A stretch of DNA of 64,000 nucleotides, taken from positions 1 to 64,000 of the forward strand of contig CALRPI020000012.1 in assembly GCA_943370025.1 (NCBI GenBank), in the 5' to 3' direction. Each line of letters starts with the position of its first letter. Positions within the stretch are counted from its first letter, which is position 1. The stretch comes from JAAUUE01 sp943370025. Its GTDB lineage: Bacteria; Cyanobacteriota; Cyanobacteriia; Cyanobacteriales; JAAUUE01. Below, one piece after another: positions 54,201 through 61,397 of this stretch. Under the pieces are notes generated by a model. That model was not told the DNA's origin. It saw only the letters and a list, made by a program, of their open reading frames with translations, and made no database searches. The position numbers were made by a program, and so were the translations under genes.

Positions 54201-54934
54201 GCACCCCTGCCCCCAAAACCTTAGCCGTCCTTGCTGATCCAGTATTCTCGATCGATGACCAACGAGTAACCCAGAGCTCTACTCCCGTCCCAAATAATGA
54301 ATTACCCCTAGCAGCCCAAAATCTCGATCAAGCCGCCCGCAATGCCAGAGGGGATTGGAGCCGTCTTCTCGGTACTCGCCGGGAATCAGAGACAATCCTC
54401 AGGCTAGTTCCCCCGAATCAAAGCCTGTCCCTGTTTGATTTCCAAGCCAACCGAGCCAATGCCCTGAGTAGCCAGCTTTCTCAGTATCGTTTCATCCACT
54501 GGGCTACCCACGGTTTTGCCAATGCCCAGCAACCAGAATTATCAGGCATAGTTATGTCTTTAGTGCAGGAAAATGGCCAACAGCAGGATGGTTATTTATT
54601 GTTGGGAGATATTTTTAACCTAAGCTTTAATGCTGATCTAGTTGTCCTGAGTGCTTGTCAAACAGGCTTAGGGGAAGTAATTCAAGGGGAAGGTTTAATC
54701 GGCTTAACTAGGGGATTAATGTATGCCGGAACTCCTAGGGTGGTAACTAGTTTATGGGAAGTACCAGACGATGAAACGGCAACTTTGATGGGTATTTTTT
54801 ATACTAAGATGCTAGAGCAAAATCAACCTCCGGCAGAGGCTTTGAGAGCTGCACAGTTAGAGATGTTTCGCTCTCGCCCTTGGATCGCTCCCTACTACTG
54901 GGCTGCTTTTACCTTGCAAGGAGAATGGCGCTAG
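51269..54934 (+). CDS. Exported TPR-CHAT protein (copy 2)
   Basis: About 1221 residues from the ATG at 51269 (RWINLGQVAPLLLGIGFLMP signal sequence). The frame is open from 51155, inside the previous gene, but that part has no function. About fifteen TPRs occupy residues 50-670, then the linker, then CHAT with FIHWATHGFAN and VVLSACQTGLGE, both dyad residues intact. The linker and CHAT parts are nearly identical to copy 1 (ATSPKYA, EQIQQQILDDNTVILSYSLG, GDGALQYLPFGALPDPR), while the TPR regions differ in number and sequence. This points to tandem duplication with later change in the recognition array. Only 44 bp separate the genes. Confidence 0.92.
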   Translation: MRWINLGQVAPLLLGIGFLMPQAVVTPIVIAQSSQSDRQTEAQRLYEEGKLLRQQGTRESLQQALENFQQALALFRALGDRSAEAENLGSIGNVYSRLGQTQLAIDYYQQALPIFREVGNRSQTAVALSNIALSYSDLNQPQQALDFHQQALAIEREIGNRPGEATTLYSLGFIYNEIKQPQEALNYYQQALAIRREIGELQNASTTLNNIGLIYSNLSQPQEALNYYQQALSILREVDNNSPEERLRQQRDEATTLYNIGFVYNNIKQPQEALNYYQQALVIRREIEDLTGEATLLSSIGSVYSNIGRSSEAISYYQQVLSIRRTLDDRRGEARTLNSIGDVYSDMGQLQRALNFYQQALPIRRELADRRGESISLNNIGYTYSNLGQSQEALDFLQQALVISREIGNRLEEARVLSNMGTVYTDLGQIPRALDLLQQALLISREVADRIGEVDILSKLAAAYKSLGQIQQALNYHQQVLVINREMGDRIREARTISALGSIYQQLGQLQQALSYHQQALAISREVGDRWGEAAILNNLGTLYKALGQLQQALDFYQQSLLVMEAVGSRLGEVTTLINVGQIYTSLGQYSQALNFLQQALPITREIGYQAGEATALNNIGFVYASTGKPLQALTNYQQSLSIHRATNNRSEAANVLANLADIQQRLNNLPVALENIQEAIAIVEDIRGQLITPEFRTSYFASVQRYYKLQINLLMQLHQQKPDQGYAAQAFNVTERSKARTLLELLTESKADIRTGVDPQLLAKEQNLQNQLGAIDKRRLEIASSRNGNREAIATLETQRTTLQTQFRDLQSQIRATSPKYADLKYPQPLTLEQIQQQILDDNTVILSYSLGEERSYLWLVSKNQMTSYQLPSGKTIEDIINKKVRPQLTNPRANLYGFLSATSELSNILLKPVLEKIGNKRIVAIGDGALQYLPFGALPDPRSENNQYQPLLVNNEVVYLPSASTLQTIRSETKNRTPAPKTLAVLADPVFSIDDQRVTQSSTPVPNNELPLAAQNLDQAARNARGDWSRLLGTRRESETILRLVPPNQSLSLFDFQANRANALSSQLSQYRFIHWATHGFANAQQPELSGIVMSLVQENGQQQDGYLLLGDIFNLSFNADLVVLSACQTGLGEVIQGEGLIGLTRGLMYAGTPRVVTSLWEVPDDETATLMGIFYTKMLEQNQPPAEALRAAQLEMFRSRPWIAPYYWAAFTLQGEWR

Positions 54935-54966
54935 GGATCGATCGCGGCAAGTTAATAAAACTTAAA

Positions 54967-54987
54967 CCCTTAACCTATGGTTAAGGG
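54967..54987. terminator. Short inverted repeat before psaE
   Basis: CCCTTAACC-TAT-GGTTAAGGG is a perfect 9-bp inverted repeat with a 3-nt loop, 33 bp after the TPR-CHAT stop and about 100 bp before psaE. It may terminate the upstream gene or be an operator for psaE. The lack of a T-tract leaves both options open. Confidence 0.4.
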
Positions 54988-55088
54988 TCGGTGCTGTAGT
55001 AACCTGAACAGTAGGATTAAGGCTTAATTTATCCGTTAGTTAGGCTTTGATTTCGATCATCGTTAGGATAAGCATAAGGAAAAAAACT

Positions 55089-55304
55089 ATGGTTCAGCGT
55101 GGTTCAAAAGTCCGCATTCTCAGAAAAGAATCCTACTGGTTTCAAGACGTAGGCACCGTTGCTACAGTTGATCAAAGCGGCATCAAATATCCCGTGATTG
55201 TCCGGTTTGAGAAGGTAAATTACTCTGGTGTGAACACTAATAACTTCAGCCTAGAGGAAGTTGTCGAAGTTGGAGCTCCTGCCAAGAAAGCTGCGGCTAA
55301 ATAG
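55089..55304 (+). CDS. psaE: Photosystem I reaction center subunit IV
   Basis: PsaE is a stromal-side PSI subunit helping ferredoxin docking and cyclic electron flow. The ATG at 55089 (behind AAGGAAAAAAAC) gives 71 residues: MVQRGSKVRILRKESYWFQD, GTVATVD, YPVIVRFEKVNYSGVNTNNF, with an Ala/Lys-rich tail. The length is standard for PsaE. It has an SH3-like beta barrel. Upstream codons in frame (from 55047) add a stretch with no homology and no ribosome-binding site. It is followed by mutM 25 bp downstream. Confidence 0.96.
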   Translation: MVQRGSKVRILRKESYWFQDVGTVATVDQSGIKYPVIVRFEKVNYSGVNTNNFSLEEVVEVGAPAKKAAAK

Positions 55305-55329
55305 TTAGTTAACAAGGAAATTTCTCATC

Positions 55330-56184
55330 GTGCCAGAACTGCCAGAAGTTGAAACAGTACGGATTGGACTAGATCAGGTCACGACTAATAAAAATATCAA
55401 GGGAGGCGAGGTATTGCTTAGGCGATCGATCGCCTACCCTTTTTCTTTAGAAGAATTTCTAACGGGCATTACCGGAACCCAGCTTCAACAATGGCAGCGC
55501 CGTGGAAAGTATCTTTTAGGGAAGCTCGTCAATCAGCAGCAGCAACCCCAAGGCTGGTTAGGAGTCCACCTCAGAATGACCGGACAATTACTCTGGGTCG
55601 ATCGATCAGAACCGATCCATAAACACACCAGAGTCAAACTATCCTTTGCCAACCAAAAAGAATTACGCTTTGTCGATCAACGCACCTTTGGCAAGATATG
55701 GTGGGTTCCCCCTCATCTAGAGATACCAGAGATTATTTCTGGATTAAAACTCATGGGAGTTGAACCCCTCTCAGCAGATTTCACCCCAGAGCATCTAGCA
55801 GCAAAGCTCCATTCCTGCCGCCGAGTGATTAAAACTGCCTTGTTGGATCAAACGATCGTAGCGGGGATCGGCAATATCTATGCCGATGAAGCACTGTTTT
55901 TAAGTGGGATTAATCCCCATGTTCGGGGGATGGATCTGACCTTTGCAGAGATTAGTAAATTACATCAAGCCATTGTCCAAGTTCTAGAAACTAGCATCAA
56001 ACACGGCGGCACAACTTTTAGTAATTTCCTCAATGTTCAGGGTGTGAATGGCAATTATGGTGGTGTGGCAAATGTCTACAACCGCACCGGATCACCCTGC
56101 AAGGTTTGCTCCACGCCAATTATGAGGGTGAAATTAGGCGGGCGATCGTCCCATTTTTGCCCCCAATGTCAAAGGAAATTGTAG
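55330..56184 (+). CDS. mutM: Formamidopyrimidine-DNA glycosylase
   Basis: A 284-residue Fpg/MutM base-excision enzyme that removes 8-oxoguanine and cleaves the strand. The GTG start at 55330 (AAGGAAATTTC upstream) gives PELPEVETVRIGLDQV, in which the Pro-Glu N-terminus is the catalytic centre after Met removal. Lys57 in QRRGKYLLG region and the conserved LHMRMTGQL-like GVHLRMTGQLL follow. QTIVAGIGNIYADEALF is the H2TH. The C-terminal zinc finger has C-x2-C-x16-C-x2-C (CKVC .. CPQC). It protects photosynthetic cells from oxidative DNA damage. Confidence 0.95.
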   Translation: MPELPEVETVRIGLDQVTTNKNIKGGEVLLRRSIAYPFSLEEFLTGITGTQLQQWQRRGKYLLGKLVNQQQQPQGWLGVHLRMTGQLLWVDRSEPIHKHTRVKLSFANQKELRFVDQRTFGKIWWVPPHLEIPEIISGLKLMGVEPLSADFTPEHLAAKLHSCRRVIKTALLDQTIVAGIGNIYADEALFLSGINPHVRGMDLTFAEISKLHQAIVQVLETSIKHGGTTFSNFLNVQGVNGNYGGVANVYNRTGSPCKVCSTPIMRVKLGGRSSHFCPQCQRKL

Positions 56185-56275
56185 AAACAATCAGGCTAAT
56201 TTGGTGATAAACATACCCTTGGGAAGAAGCAGAATGTCTTACCATAGAAGATAAAGAGCTAAATTTTTACTCCTC

Positions 56276-56824
56276 ATGGTTATGGAAATAGGTACGATCG
56301 TTCTCTACTGTTTATTAGTTTTAGTTATGGTAGTGGGAATAGCTGGGGCAGTAATCCCAGCTTTACCCGGTTCTAGCCTGATTTTGGTAGCAATTATTGT
56401 CTGGGGGGCAATCAAAGGGTTCAGCGGTGTGACAGTAGCGCTGGTGGTAGCGATCGCTGTTTTGCTCCTCAGCTTATTAATAGATTTCTTAAGTAGCTAT
56501 CTCGGTGCGAAGAAAGCCGGTGCCAGCGACTGGGGACAATGGGGGGCGATGATTGGATTGGTGCTAGGTATCTTGGGCTTGCTGCCAGCCTTGCCTGTAG
56601 GTGGTCCCTTGATTGGCATGTTTTTTGGTCCTTTGATGGGGGCATTTGTGGGAGAATTTCTCTATCGCCGAGAGTTGGCACTCAAGGAGCGATCGCTAGT
56701 CTCGCTCAAAGCCACTATCGGGATTATCGTCGGCACGATCGTTGGTAATATCATCCAAGGAGTATTAGCCTTAGCAACGGTGATCGTGTTTTTGCTAACT
56801 ACCTGGTCTCAAGTTATGGTTTAG
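56276..56824 (+). CDS. DUF456-like membrane protein
   Basis: A 182-residue protein with five or six hydrophobic segments and Gly-rich loops: VVGIAGAVIPALPGSSLILV, VAIAVLLLSLLIDFLSSYLGAKKAGAS, GLLPALPVGGPLIGMFFGPLMGA and the C-terminal VGTIVGNIIQGVLALATVIVF. These match the bacterial DUF456 family, whose function is unknown. An inner-membrane location is likely. The TAG stop (56822-56824) overlaps the first base of a family A repeat, so the element may have altered the original end of the gene. Confidence 0.8.
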   Translation: MVMEIGTIVLYCLLVLVMVVGIAGAVIPALPGSSLILVAIIVWGAIKGFSGVTVALVVAIAVLLLSLLIDFLSSYLGAKKAGASDWGQWGAMIGLVLGILGLLPALPVGGPLIGMFFGPLMGAFVGEFLYRRELALKERSLVSLKATIGIIVGTIVGNIIQGVLALATVIVFLLTTWSQVMV

Positions 56825-56904
56825 AGGCTATTTATAGCGTAAGATTTTCCGCCCCCGCCGGGGACGGAAAATCTTACCTTCTAGCCATTTGATAAATAAT
56901 CTCT
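56823..56904. repeat. Family A repeat supplying a stop codon
   Basis: AGAGGCTATTTATAGCGTAA, then stem GATTTTCCGCCCCC(G) / GGGGACGGAAAATC, then CTTCTAGCCATTTGATAAAT and AATCTCT. The AG of the upstream gene's TAG stop is the start of the element. Confidence 0.8.
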
Positions 56905-56913
56905 TAGAGAAGT

Positions 56914-57018
56914 TACAGCAGTTTGAGAGTGGGTGGCTACAGCCACCCACTCTCAAACCCAACATGGATAGAGCTTTCAATATTTGTGGCGTGTCTCATT
57001 TGAACGCAAAGTGCTGTA
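56914..57018. repeat. Family C element, long form (105 bp)
   Basis: The ends TACAGCAGTTTG and CAAAGTGCTGTA are inverted repeats with one mismatch. A perfect 18-bp inverted repeat with a 2-nt loop lies at 56921-56958 (GTTTGAGAGTGGGTGGCT-AC). The region beyond it (CCAACATGGATAGAG .. TTGAACGCAAAG) is conserved in a second copy at 60365-60463, at 97% or so by eye. It lies between a membrane-protein gene and pabA/trpG. Confidence 0.85.
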
Positions 57019-57056
57019 TGTTAGTCCATTACAAGGAATGAATAGGAGCGATCGCC

Positions 57057-57653
57057 TTGATTATAGTTATTGATAATTACGACAGTTTCACCTACAACCT
57101 AGTCCAGTACCTAGAAGAATTGGGGCAAACCATGCCCGTAGCTAAAGAAGTCCAAGTCTATCGCAATGACCAAATTTCCCTAGAGCAAATTCAACAACTC
57201 AAACCCGATGCCGTGGTAATTTCCCCCGGTCCCGGTCGTCCTGATGATGCGGGCATATCCTTGGATATTATTGCCAAGTTAGGCAAAGATTTACCCATCT
57301 TGGGAGTGTGCTTAGGGCATCAAAGCATTGGGCAGATTTTTGGTGGCGATGTGGTGGCTGCGCCAATTCTCATGCACGGTAAAACCTCAGAGATTGCCCA
57401 CAGCGGAGTTGGTGTATTTCAGGGCTTACCGAATCCCTTCACCGCCACTCGCTATCATAGCTTGGTGATCGATCGCCCTACCTGTCCCGACACCCTAGAA
57501 ATCACCGCTTGGGTCGCCGATGGCACAGTGATGGGAGTCCGACACCGCCAGTATCCCCACATCCAAGGAGTCCAATTTCACCCAGAGAGCATCCTCACCA
57601 CCTGCGGCAAGGAACTTCTGAGAAACTTTTTATCGTCTCTAGTAGTAAACTAA
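57057..57653 (+). CDS. Glutamine amidotransferase component of anthranilate/aminodeoxychorismate synthase
   Basis: A 198-residue class I glutamine amidotransferase. MIIVIDNYDSFTYNLVQYLE is the family start. The catalytic nucleophile is Cys82 in LGVCLGHQSIG, and the His/Glu pair is in VQFHPESIL. It supplies ammonia to chorismate-using enzymes, making anthranilate (TrpG) or aminodeoxychorismate (PabA). These are not separable by eye, and many bacteria use one subunit for both. The TTG start is supported by AGGAG 8 bp upstream. The partner TrpE/PabB is not in the window. A family C element lies in its upstream region. Confidence 0.92.
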   Translation: MIIVIDNYDSFTYNLVQYLEELGQTMPVAKEVQVYRNDQISLEQIQQLKPDAVVISPGPGRPDDAGISLDIIAKLGKDLPILGVCLGHQSIGQIFGGDVVAAPILMHGKTSEIAHSGVGVFQGLPNPFTATRYHSLVIDRPTCPDTLEITAWVADGTVMGVRHRQYPHIQGVQFHPESILTTCGKELLRNFLSSLVVN

Positions 57654-57654
57654 G

Positions 57655-57815
57655 CAACAGTTATCAGTTAACAGTTATCAGTTAACGGTTATCAGTTAAC
57701 GGTTATCAGCTTCTCTTAGTCCGCGACGGCGGACTTTGTTCTTGTAGTCGCGGTTTCAACCGCCGGACTTCTTAGAAATCGTCTTAGACTTTGTTCTTGT
57801 AGCTGCGATTTTGAT
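57655..57815. repeat. TTATCAGTTAA tandem repeats and CGGCGGACTT dispersed repeat
   Basis: Four ACAGTTATCAGTTA-type units (57655-57710) are followed by TCCGCGACGGCGGACTTTGT and TCTTGTAGTCGCGGTTTCAA, then CCGCCGGACTTC, and a second, shorter GACTTTGTTCTTGTAGCTGC. Similar sequence occurs around 63440-63500. This 213-bp interval has no gene. Confidence 0.7.
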
Positions 57816-57866
57816 CGCCCTTACAATCATCAAATCAATAATCAAATATATTAAAAAGTTAAAATC

Positions 57867-58649
57867 ATGAAGCGAAGACAATTAATTAAATACGCAGGCG
57901 CAGGTTTTCTTTCAGCACTGACCGTGGCGGGTAGTCGGCAAGTGGCACAGGCACAGCCTAGACCAGCAATTGGGAATCTAACCTTGCAATGGCTGGGGCA
58001 TACTTGCTTTTTGATTAGTGGCAATGGAATGCGAGTTTTGGCTAACCCTTTTCGGACTGTCGGTTGTACCGCCGGATATCGCTTGCCCCAGATCAGCGCC
58101 GATTTAGTGATTGCTAGTAGTTTGTTGTTTGATGAAGGGGCGGTCGATCGCATTCCTAGCGGCACGAGAATTTTGACCGAGCCGGGATTGTATCAGCTAC
58201 CGGGAATGCAGATGCAAGGGATTAGCGTGGTCAAAGACCGCATCGGTGGGAGAAGATTTGGGCGAAACGTGGCTTGGCGCTGGACTCAATCAGGAATCAA
58301 TATTCTCCACTTGGGGGCATTAGCTTCCCCGATCGAAGCAGAGCAAAAAATTCTTATGGGTCGCCCCGATGTGTTGATGATTCCCATTGGTGGGGGCACA
58401 AAAGCCTATACTGCCCAAGAAGCTAGGGCAGCGATCGCCGTCCTCGAACCTAAAGTAATTATTCCCACCCATTTCCGCACCCAAGCCGCCGATGCCGCTG
58501 CTTGTGATATTGCCGCCGTGGATGAATTTCTGACCACCATGGCGGGGACAACTATTCAACAAAGTGGTAGTGATACGATTAACCTCAATCAATCCAATAT
58601 CCCCAGCCAAGGCTCGGTAATCATTGTGCCTAACTATCGTTTTGGTTGA
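57867..58649 (+). CDS. Exported MBL-fold protein with degenerate metal site
   Basis: A 260-residue protein. The N-terminus (MKRRQLIKYAGAGFLSALTV) is Tat-like: basic Arg pair, hydrophobic core, AQA cleavage. The fold resembles UlaG/YtnP-type metallo-beta-lactamase proteins: LTLQWLGHTCFLI, ILHLGALASPI, DVLMIPIGGG and VIIPTHFRT. The main HxHxDH motif is missing: ASSLLFDEGAVDR stands where histidines normally bind zinc. The protein may therefore be non-hydrolytic, or use other ligands (His in LGHTCF and PTHF remain). Function unknown. It is followed 36 bp later by pepP. Confidence 0.8.
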   Translation: MKRRQLIKYAGAGFLSALTVAGSRQVAQAQPRPAIGNLTLQWLGHTCFLISGNGMRVLANPFRTVGCTAGYRLPQISADLVIASSLLFDEGAVDRIPSGTRILTEPGLYQLPGMQMQGISVVKDRIGGRRFGRNVAWRWTQSGINILHLGALASPIEAEQKILMGRPDVLMIPIGGGTKAYTAQEARAAIAVLEPKVIIPTHFRTQAADAAACDIAAVDEFLTTMAGTTIQQSGSDTINLNQSNIPSQGSVIIVPNYRFG

Positions 58650-58685
58650 TGGTATAAATAAGTATCCAGCACCAGAGTAGGAATT

Positions 58686-59981
58686 ATGCAAATTACACAA
58701 ACTGAGTATAGCGATCGCCGCCAGCGCTACATGGCAGCAATTGGCAACGGCACTGCCATATTTCGTAGTACCGCCAATGGGGAGAGAAATTTCCGCCAAG
58801 ATAGTGATTTCTATTACCTAACTGGCTTCGATGAACCGGGGGCTGTCTTAGTTTTGGCTCCCCACCATGAGAAACATAAATTTGTTTTATTTGTCCAGCC
58901 CAAGGATCGGGATAAGGAAATCTGGAATGGTTATCTCTATGGTGTGGAGGGGGCGAAGGAAAAGTTTGGGGCGGATGCGGTTTATCCCATGGGGGAATTA
59001 GATACAAAGCTACCTCAATACATCCAGACAGCCGATAAAATCTATTATCGTATGGGCAGGAATGCTAGTTTTGATGGCACGATCGTCAAGCACTGGCAGA
59101 CGGCACTGCGCCACTATCAAAGGAAAGGCGTGGGACCGATCGCGATCGAAGACCCCATGCCCATCCTCTCCCGACTACGGCAGGTAAAAAGTCCGGGGGA
59201 AATTGCCCTAATGCGCCGAGCGGCAGATATAGCGGCAAAGGCTCATAACTACGCCAGAGAAATCACAGCCCCCGGCCGCTATGAGTACGAGATTGCCGCT
59301 GAGATCGAGTATTTATTTAATAAAAGTGGCGGGGGCATTGCCTACCCCTCGATCGTCGCCTCTGGCAAAAACTCCTGCATCCTCCACTACATAGCCAATA
59401 ATCAACAAATGCAGGATGGGGATCTATTGCTGATTGATGCCGGATGTAGTTATCAATACTACAACTCCGATATCACCCGGACTTTCCCCGTCAATGGCAA
59501 ATTCACCGCCCCCCAGAGAGCTATCTATGAAATAGTTTTAGAGGCACAAAAACAGGCGATCGCCCAAGTCAAGCCGGGTAATTCCTATCATCAAATCCAC
59601 GAGGCAGCGGTGCAGGTGATTACCGAAGGTTTAGTCGAGTTGGGTTTGCTCCGGGGCAATGTGGAAGAATTGGTCAAAGCCGAAAAATACAAACCCTTCT
59701 ATATGCACAACACTGGTCACTGGCTAGGTTTGGATGTCCATGATACGGGAATTTATAAACGGGGTGAAGAGGGAGAACTCCTCCAGCCGGGGGAAGTTTT
59801 AACCGTGGAGCCGGGAATTTATATCGGTGCCGACCTGCAACCAGCGATCGGACAACCAGTGATCCTCGAACAATGGCTAGGGATTGGCATTCGGATTGAG
59901 GATGATGTGTTAGTCACTGAAACTGGGAATGAAGTATTAACCACTGGGGTTCCCAAATCTGTAGCCGAGATGGAACGTTAG
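58686..59981 (+). CDS. pepP: Xaa-Pro aminopeptidase
   Basis: A 431-residue M24B metallopeptidase that removes N-terminal residues before proline. The N-terminal creatinase-like domain (1-160) includes GTAIFRSTANGERN and DFYYLTGF. The pita-bread domain has the five metal ligands: LLIDAGCSYQYYNSDITRTF (two Asp), HNTGHWLGLDVHD (His), LTVEPGIYI (Glu) and GIGIRIEDDVLV (Glu). Length and motifs are those of PepP. The gap of 36 bp from the MBL-fold gene suggests one operon. Confidence 0.94.
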   Translation: MQITQTEYSDRRQRYMAAIGNGTAIFRSTANGERNFRQDSDFYYLTGFDEPGAVLVLAPHHEKHKFVLFVQPKDRDKEIWNGYLYGVEGAKEKFGADAVYPMGELDTKLPQYIQTADKIYYRMGRNASFDGTIVKHWQTALRHYQRKGVGPIAIEDPMPILSRLRQVKSPGEIALMRRAADIAAKAHNYAREITAPGRYEYEIAAEIEYLFNKSGGGIAYPSIVASGKNSCILHYIANNQQMQDGDLLLIDAGCSYQYYNSDITRTFPVNGKFTAPQRAIYEIVLEAQKQAIAQVKPGNSYHQIHEAAVQVITEGLVELGLLRGNVEELVKAEKYKPFYMHNTGHWLGLDVHDTGIYKRGEEGELLQPGEVLTVEPGIYIGADLQPAIGQPVILEQWLGIGIRIEDDVLVTETGNEVLTTGVPKSVAEMER

Positions 59982-60052
59982 TCTGAATAATTAATCAGCG
60001 TATGCTTAAGGATTATTTTTAAAACAAGTTTCAGGGAAATAGCTCCATATAC

Positions 60053-60254
60053 AGGAGTTCGATGGTTTTTTAAAGCCTGATGACTAGAGAATGGTTTTTT
60101 GGTATTTTTAATTTGGCAATAAAATTATGAGGACTGAGGGTCGTCGAAGTCCAACTCTAGGGGGCTGGTTTCGACGACCCTCACCAGCCTTAGAAAATCC
60201 TGCACAACGTGAGAACGAAACTGTAGGGTTTCAGGGAATCTCATCGAATTCACG
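60053..60254. mobile_element. Family E MITE-like element, second copy
   Basis: AGGAGTTCGATGG and CATCGAATTCACG form the ends. The interior, including TTTAATTTGGCAA and a family D module, closely matches 13958-14160, and the length is the same within 1 bp. TCCATATAC flanks it (60044-60052 and 60255-60263) as a 9-bp direct repeat, different in sequence from the duplication of copy 1. Both target sites contain TCCATA. Confidence 0.8.
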
Positions 60255-60280
60255 TCCATATACAAAATTTATATATACAG

Positions 60281-60362
60281 TAGACCTCCTGCGTGAATAG
60301 AAAATTAGGTATGTCAAACTATTAGAAACTCGTGCTAAAAATGGATTCATGCAAGAGGTCTA
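60281..60362. repeat. 82-bp palindromic element with TAGACCTC ends
   Basis: TAGACCTCCTGCGTGAAT and ATTCATGCAAGAGGTCTA at the ends are inverted repeats with two mismatches. Both flanks abut other elements: family E ends at 60254 and family C begins at 60365. No ORF. Confidence 0.7.
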
Positions 60363-60364
60363 GT

Positions 60365-60463
60365 AGTTTGAGAGTAGGTGGCTACAGCCACCCACTCTCA
60401 AACCCAACATGGATAGGACTTTCAATATTTGTGGCGTGTCTCATTTGAACGCAAAGTGCTGTA
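60365..60463. repeat. Family C element, long form, second copy
   Basis: A 99-bp match to 56920-57018: same palindrome (GTTTGAGAGTAGGTGGCT, one change), same CCAACATGGATAG and TTCAATATTTGTGGCGTGTC, ending CAAAGTGCTGTA. The left TACAGCA end has drifted to CTAGTAG. Its ATG produces a spurious ORF into the next gene. Confidence 0.85.
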
Positions 60464-60498
60464 AGATTTTGAATGACTTGCTGTGTAAGGGTTTAGAT

Positions 60499-60525
60499 CA
60501 AGAAAATGGTGAAACCATTTTCTTG
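60499..60525. terminator. Hairpin downstream of the ABC permease gene
   Basis: CAAGAAAATGG (60499-60509) pairs perfectly with CCATTTTCTTG (60515-60525) across TGAAA. It lies 8 bp beyond the minus-strand permease stop, and is a likely terminator for it. Confidence 0.55.
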
Positions 60526-60533
60526 GTTTGGTA

Positions 60534-61166
60534 TCATTGGACTGATTGGTGTTTAGTGATGCTTTTTTCTAGAAGGAGTAATCCGGTATTGATCACAAGA
60601 GCTAACAAAACTACCGAAATTACCCCTGCCCAGATTTTGTCGTAGCGATCGGTCTGGGCGATGCCATCAAACAGGAGAGTGCCTAAACCTCCAGCACCGA
60701 ATTTGGCTCCAATGGTGGCTACGGCGATCGCCACCACTGCCCCCAAGCGTAACCCAGCGAGGAATAAGGGCAAAATCAGCGGTACTTCCACCCACCACCA
60801 GCGCTGCCAGCCATTCATCCCCATCCCCTGAGCAGCTTCATAGATTTCTGGAGAAATACCCTGCAATCCTGCTACCAGATTCCGCACCAAGACCACCTGA
60901 CCATACAACACCATCGCCAGCATAACTGGATAAGCATTCAAACCTAAAATTGGTACGAAGAAAATAATCAAAGCCAAGCTAGGGATTGTGTATACAATTC
61001 CCAACAATCCCATAACAGGAATACTGAAGCGGGGATAGTAATTAACTAGCAAGGCTAAAGGTACCGCCAACAAAACGGTGATCAGAGAAGAAACCCCCAC
61101 CATTTGCAAATGTTGCCATAGCAAGTTAGCCACTATGCCGGGATTGCTGACAACATAGCTGAGCAC
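60534..61166 (-). CDS. ABC transporter permease, OpuC/ProW-like
   Basis: A 210-residue inner-membrane permease of the binding-protein-dependent type (BPD_transp_1) with five or six helices. The conserved loop EAAQGMGMNGWQRWWWVEVP (EAA motif with a Gly) and LLILPLFLAGLRLGA-like (PLILPLFLAGLRLG) are those of glycine betaine/choline/carnitine permeases. GTG at 61166 is supported by GGAGG 7 bp upstream, inside a small ORF. No ATPase or binding-protein gene is adjacent, so the substrate (osmoprotectant by homology) is uncertain. Confidence 0.88.
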   Translation of the reverse strand: MLSYVVSNPGIVANLLWQHLQMVGVSSLITVLLAVPLALLVNYYPRFSIPVMGLLGIVYTIPSLALIIFFVPILGLNAYPVMLAMVLYGQVVLVRNLVAGLQGISPEIYEAAQGMGMNGWQRWWWVEVPLILPLFLAGLRLGAVVAIAVATIGAKFGAGGLGTLLFDGIAQTDRYDKIWAGVISVVLLALVINTGLLLLEKSITKHQSVQ

Positions 61167-61169
61167 TGC

Positions 61170-61265
61170 CTAACCTCCTGCGGCAAAGGCTGCCATCACA
61201 GCAGCGGATAGCAATAATCCCGGAGTAAGTAATAAAACCAACGTGAAGAAATCGTGAGCGTTCAT
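61170..61265 (-). CDS. Possible 31-residue hydrophobic peptide ahead of the permease
   Basis: An ATG ORF of 31 codons (MNAHDFFTLVLLLTPGLLLS, then AAVMAAFAAGG) whose stop lies 3 bp before the permease GTG. The ribosome-binding GGAGG for the permease is the last two codons of this ORF, so it may be translated as a leader peptide coupled to the permease. The one-helix size resembles small photosystem and cytochrome b6f subunits, but I cannot identify it. It could be coincidental. Confidence 0.4.
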   Translation of the reverse strand: MNAHDFFTLVLLLTPGLLLSAAVMAAFAAGG

Positions 61266-61397
61266 AGCTTTTAGGATTCAGATTAAGTAATTAGAGAATC
61301 ATGTCATAATCTAACCCATAATTTAATCTATTGTAGAGAACTAAATATTTTCTTCCTGTTTAAGATGCCCTGAGAAACTTATTAATAGCCTCGGCAT

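Noticed and set aside
58320..58799. 159-codon minus-strand ORF
   Set aside because: Antisense to the MBL-fold gene and the pepP start; no recognisable product.
60409..60645. 78-codon plus-strand ORF
   Set aside because: It begins inside the family C element, crosses the hairpin and runs antisense into the permease gene. No independent evidence.
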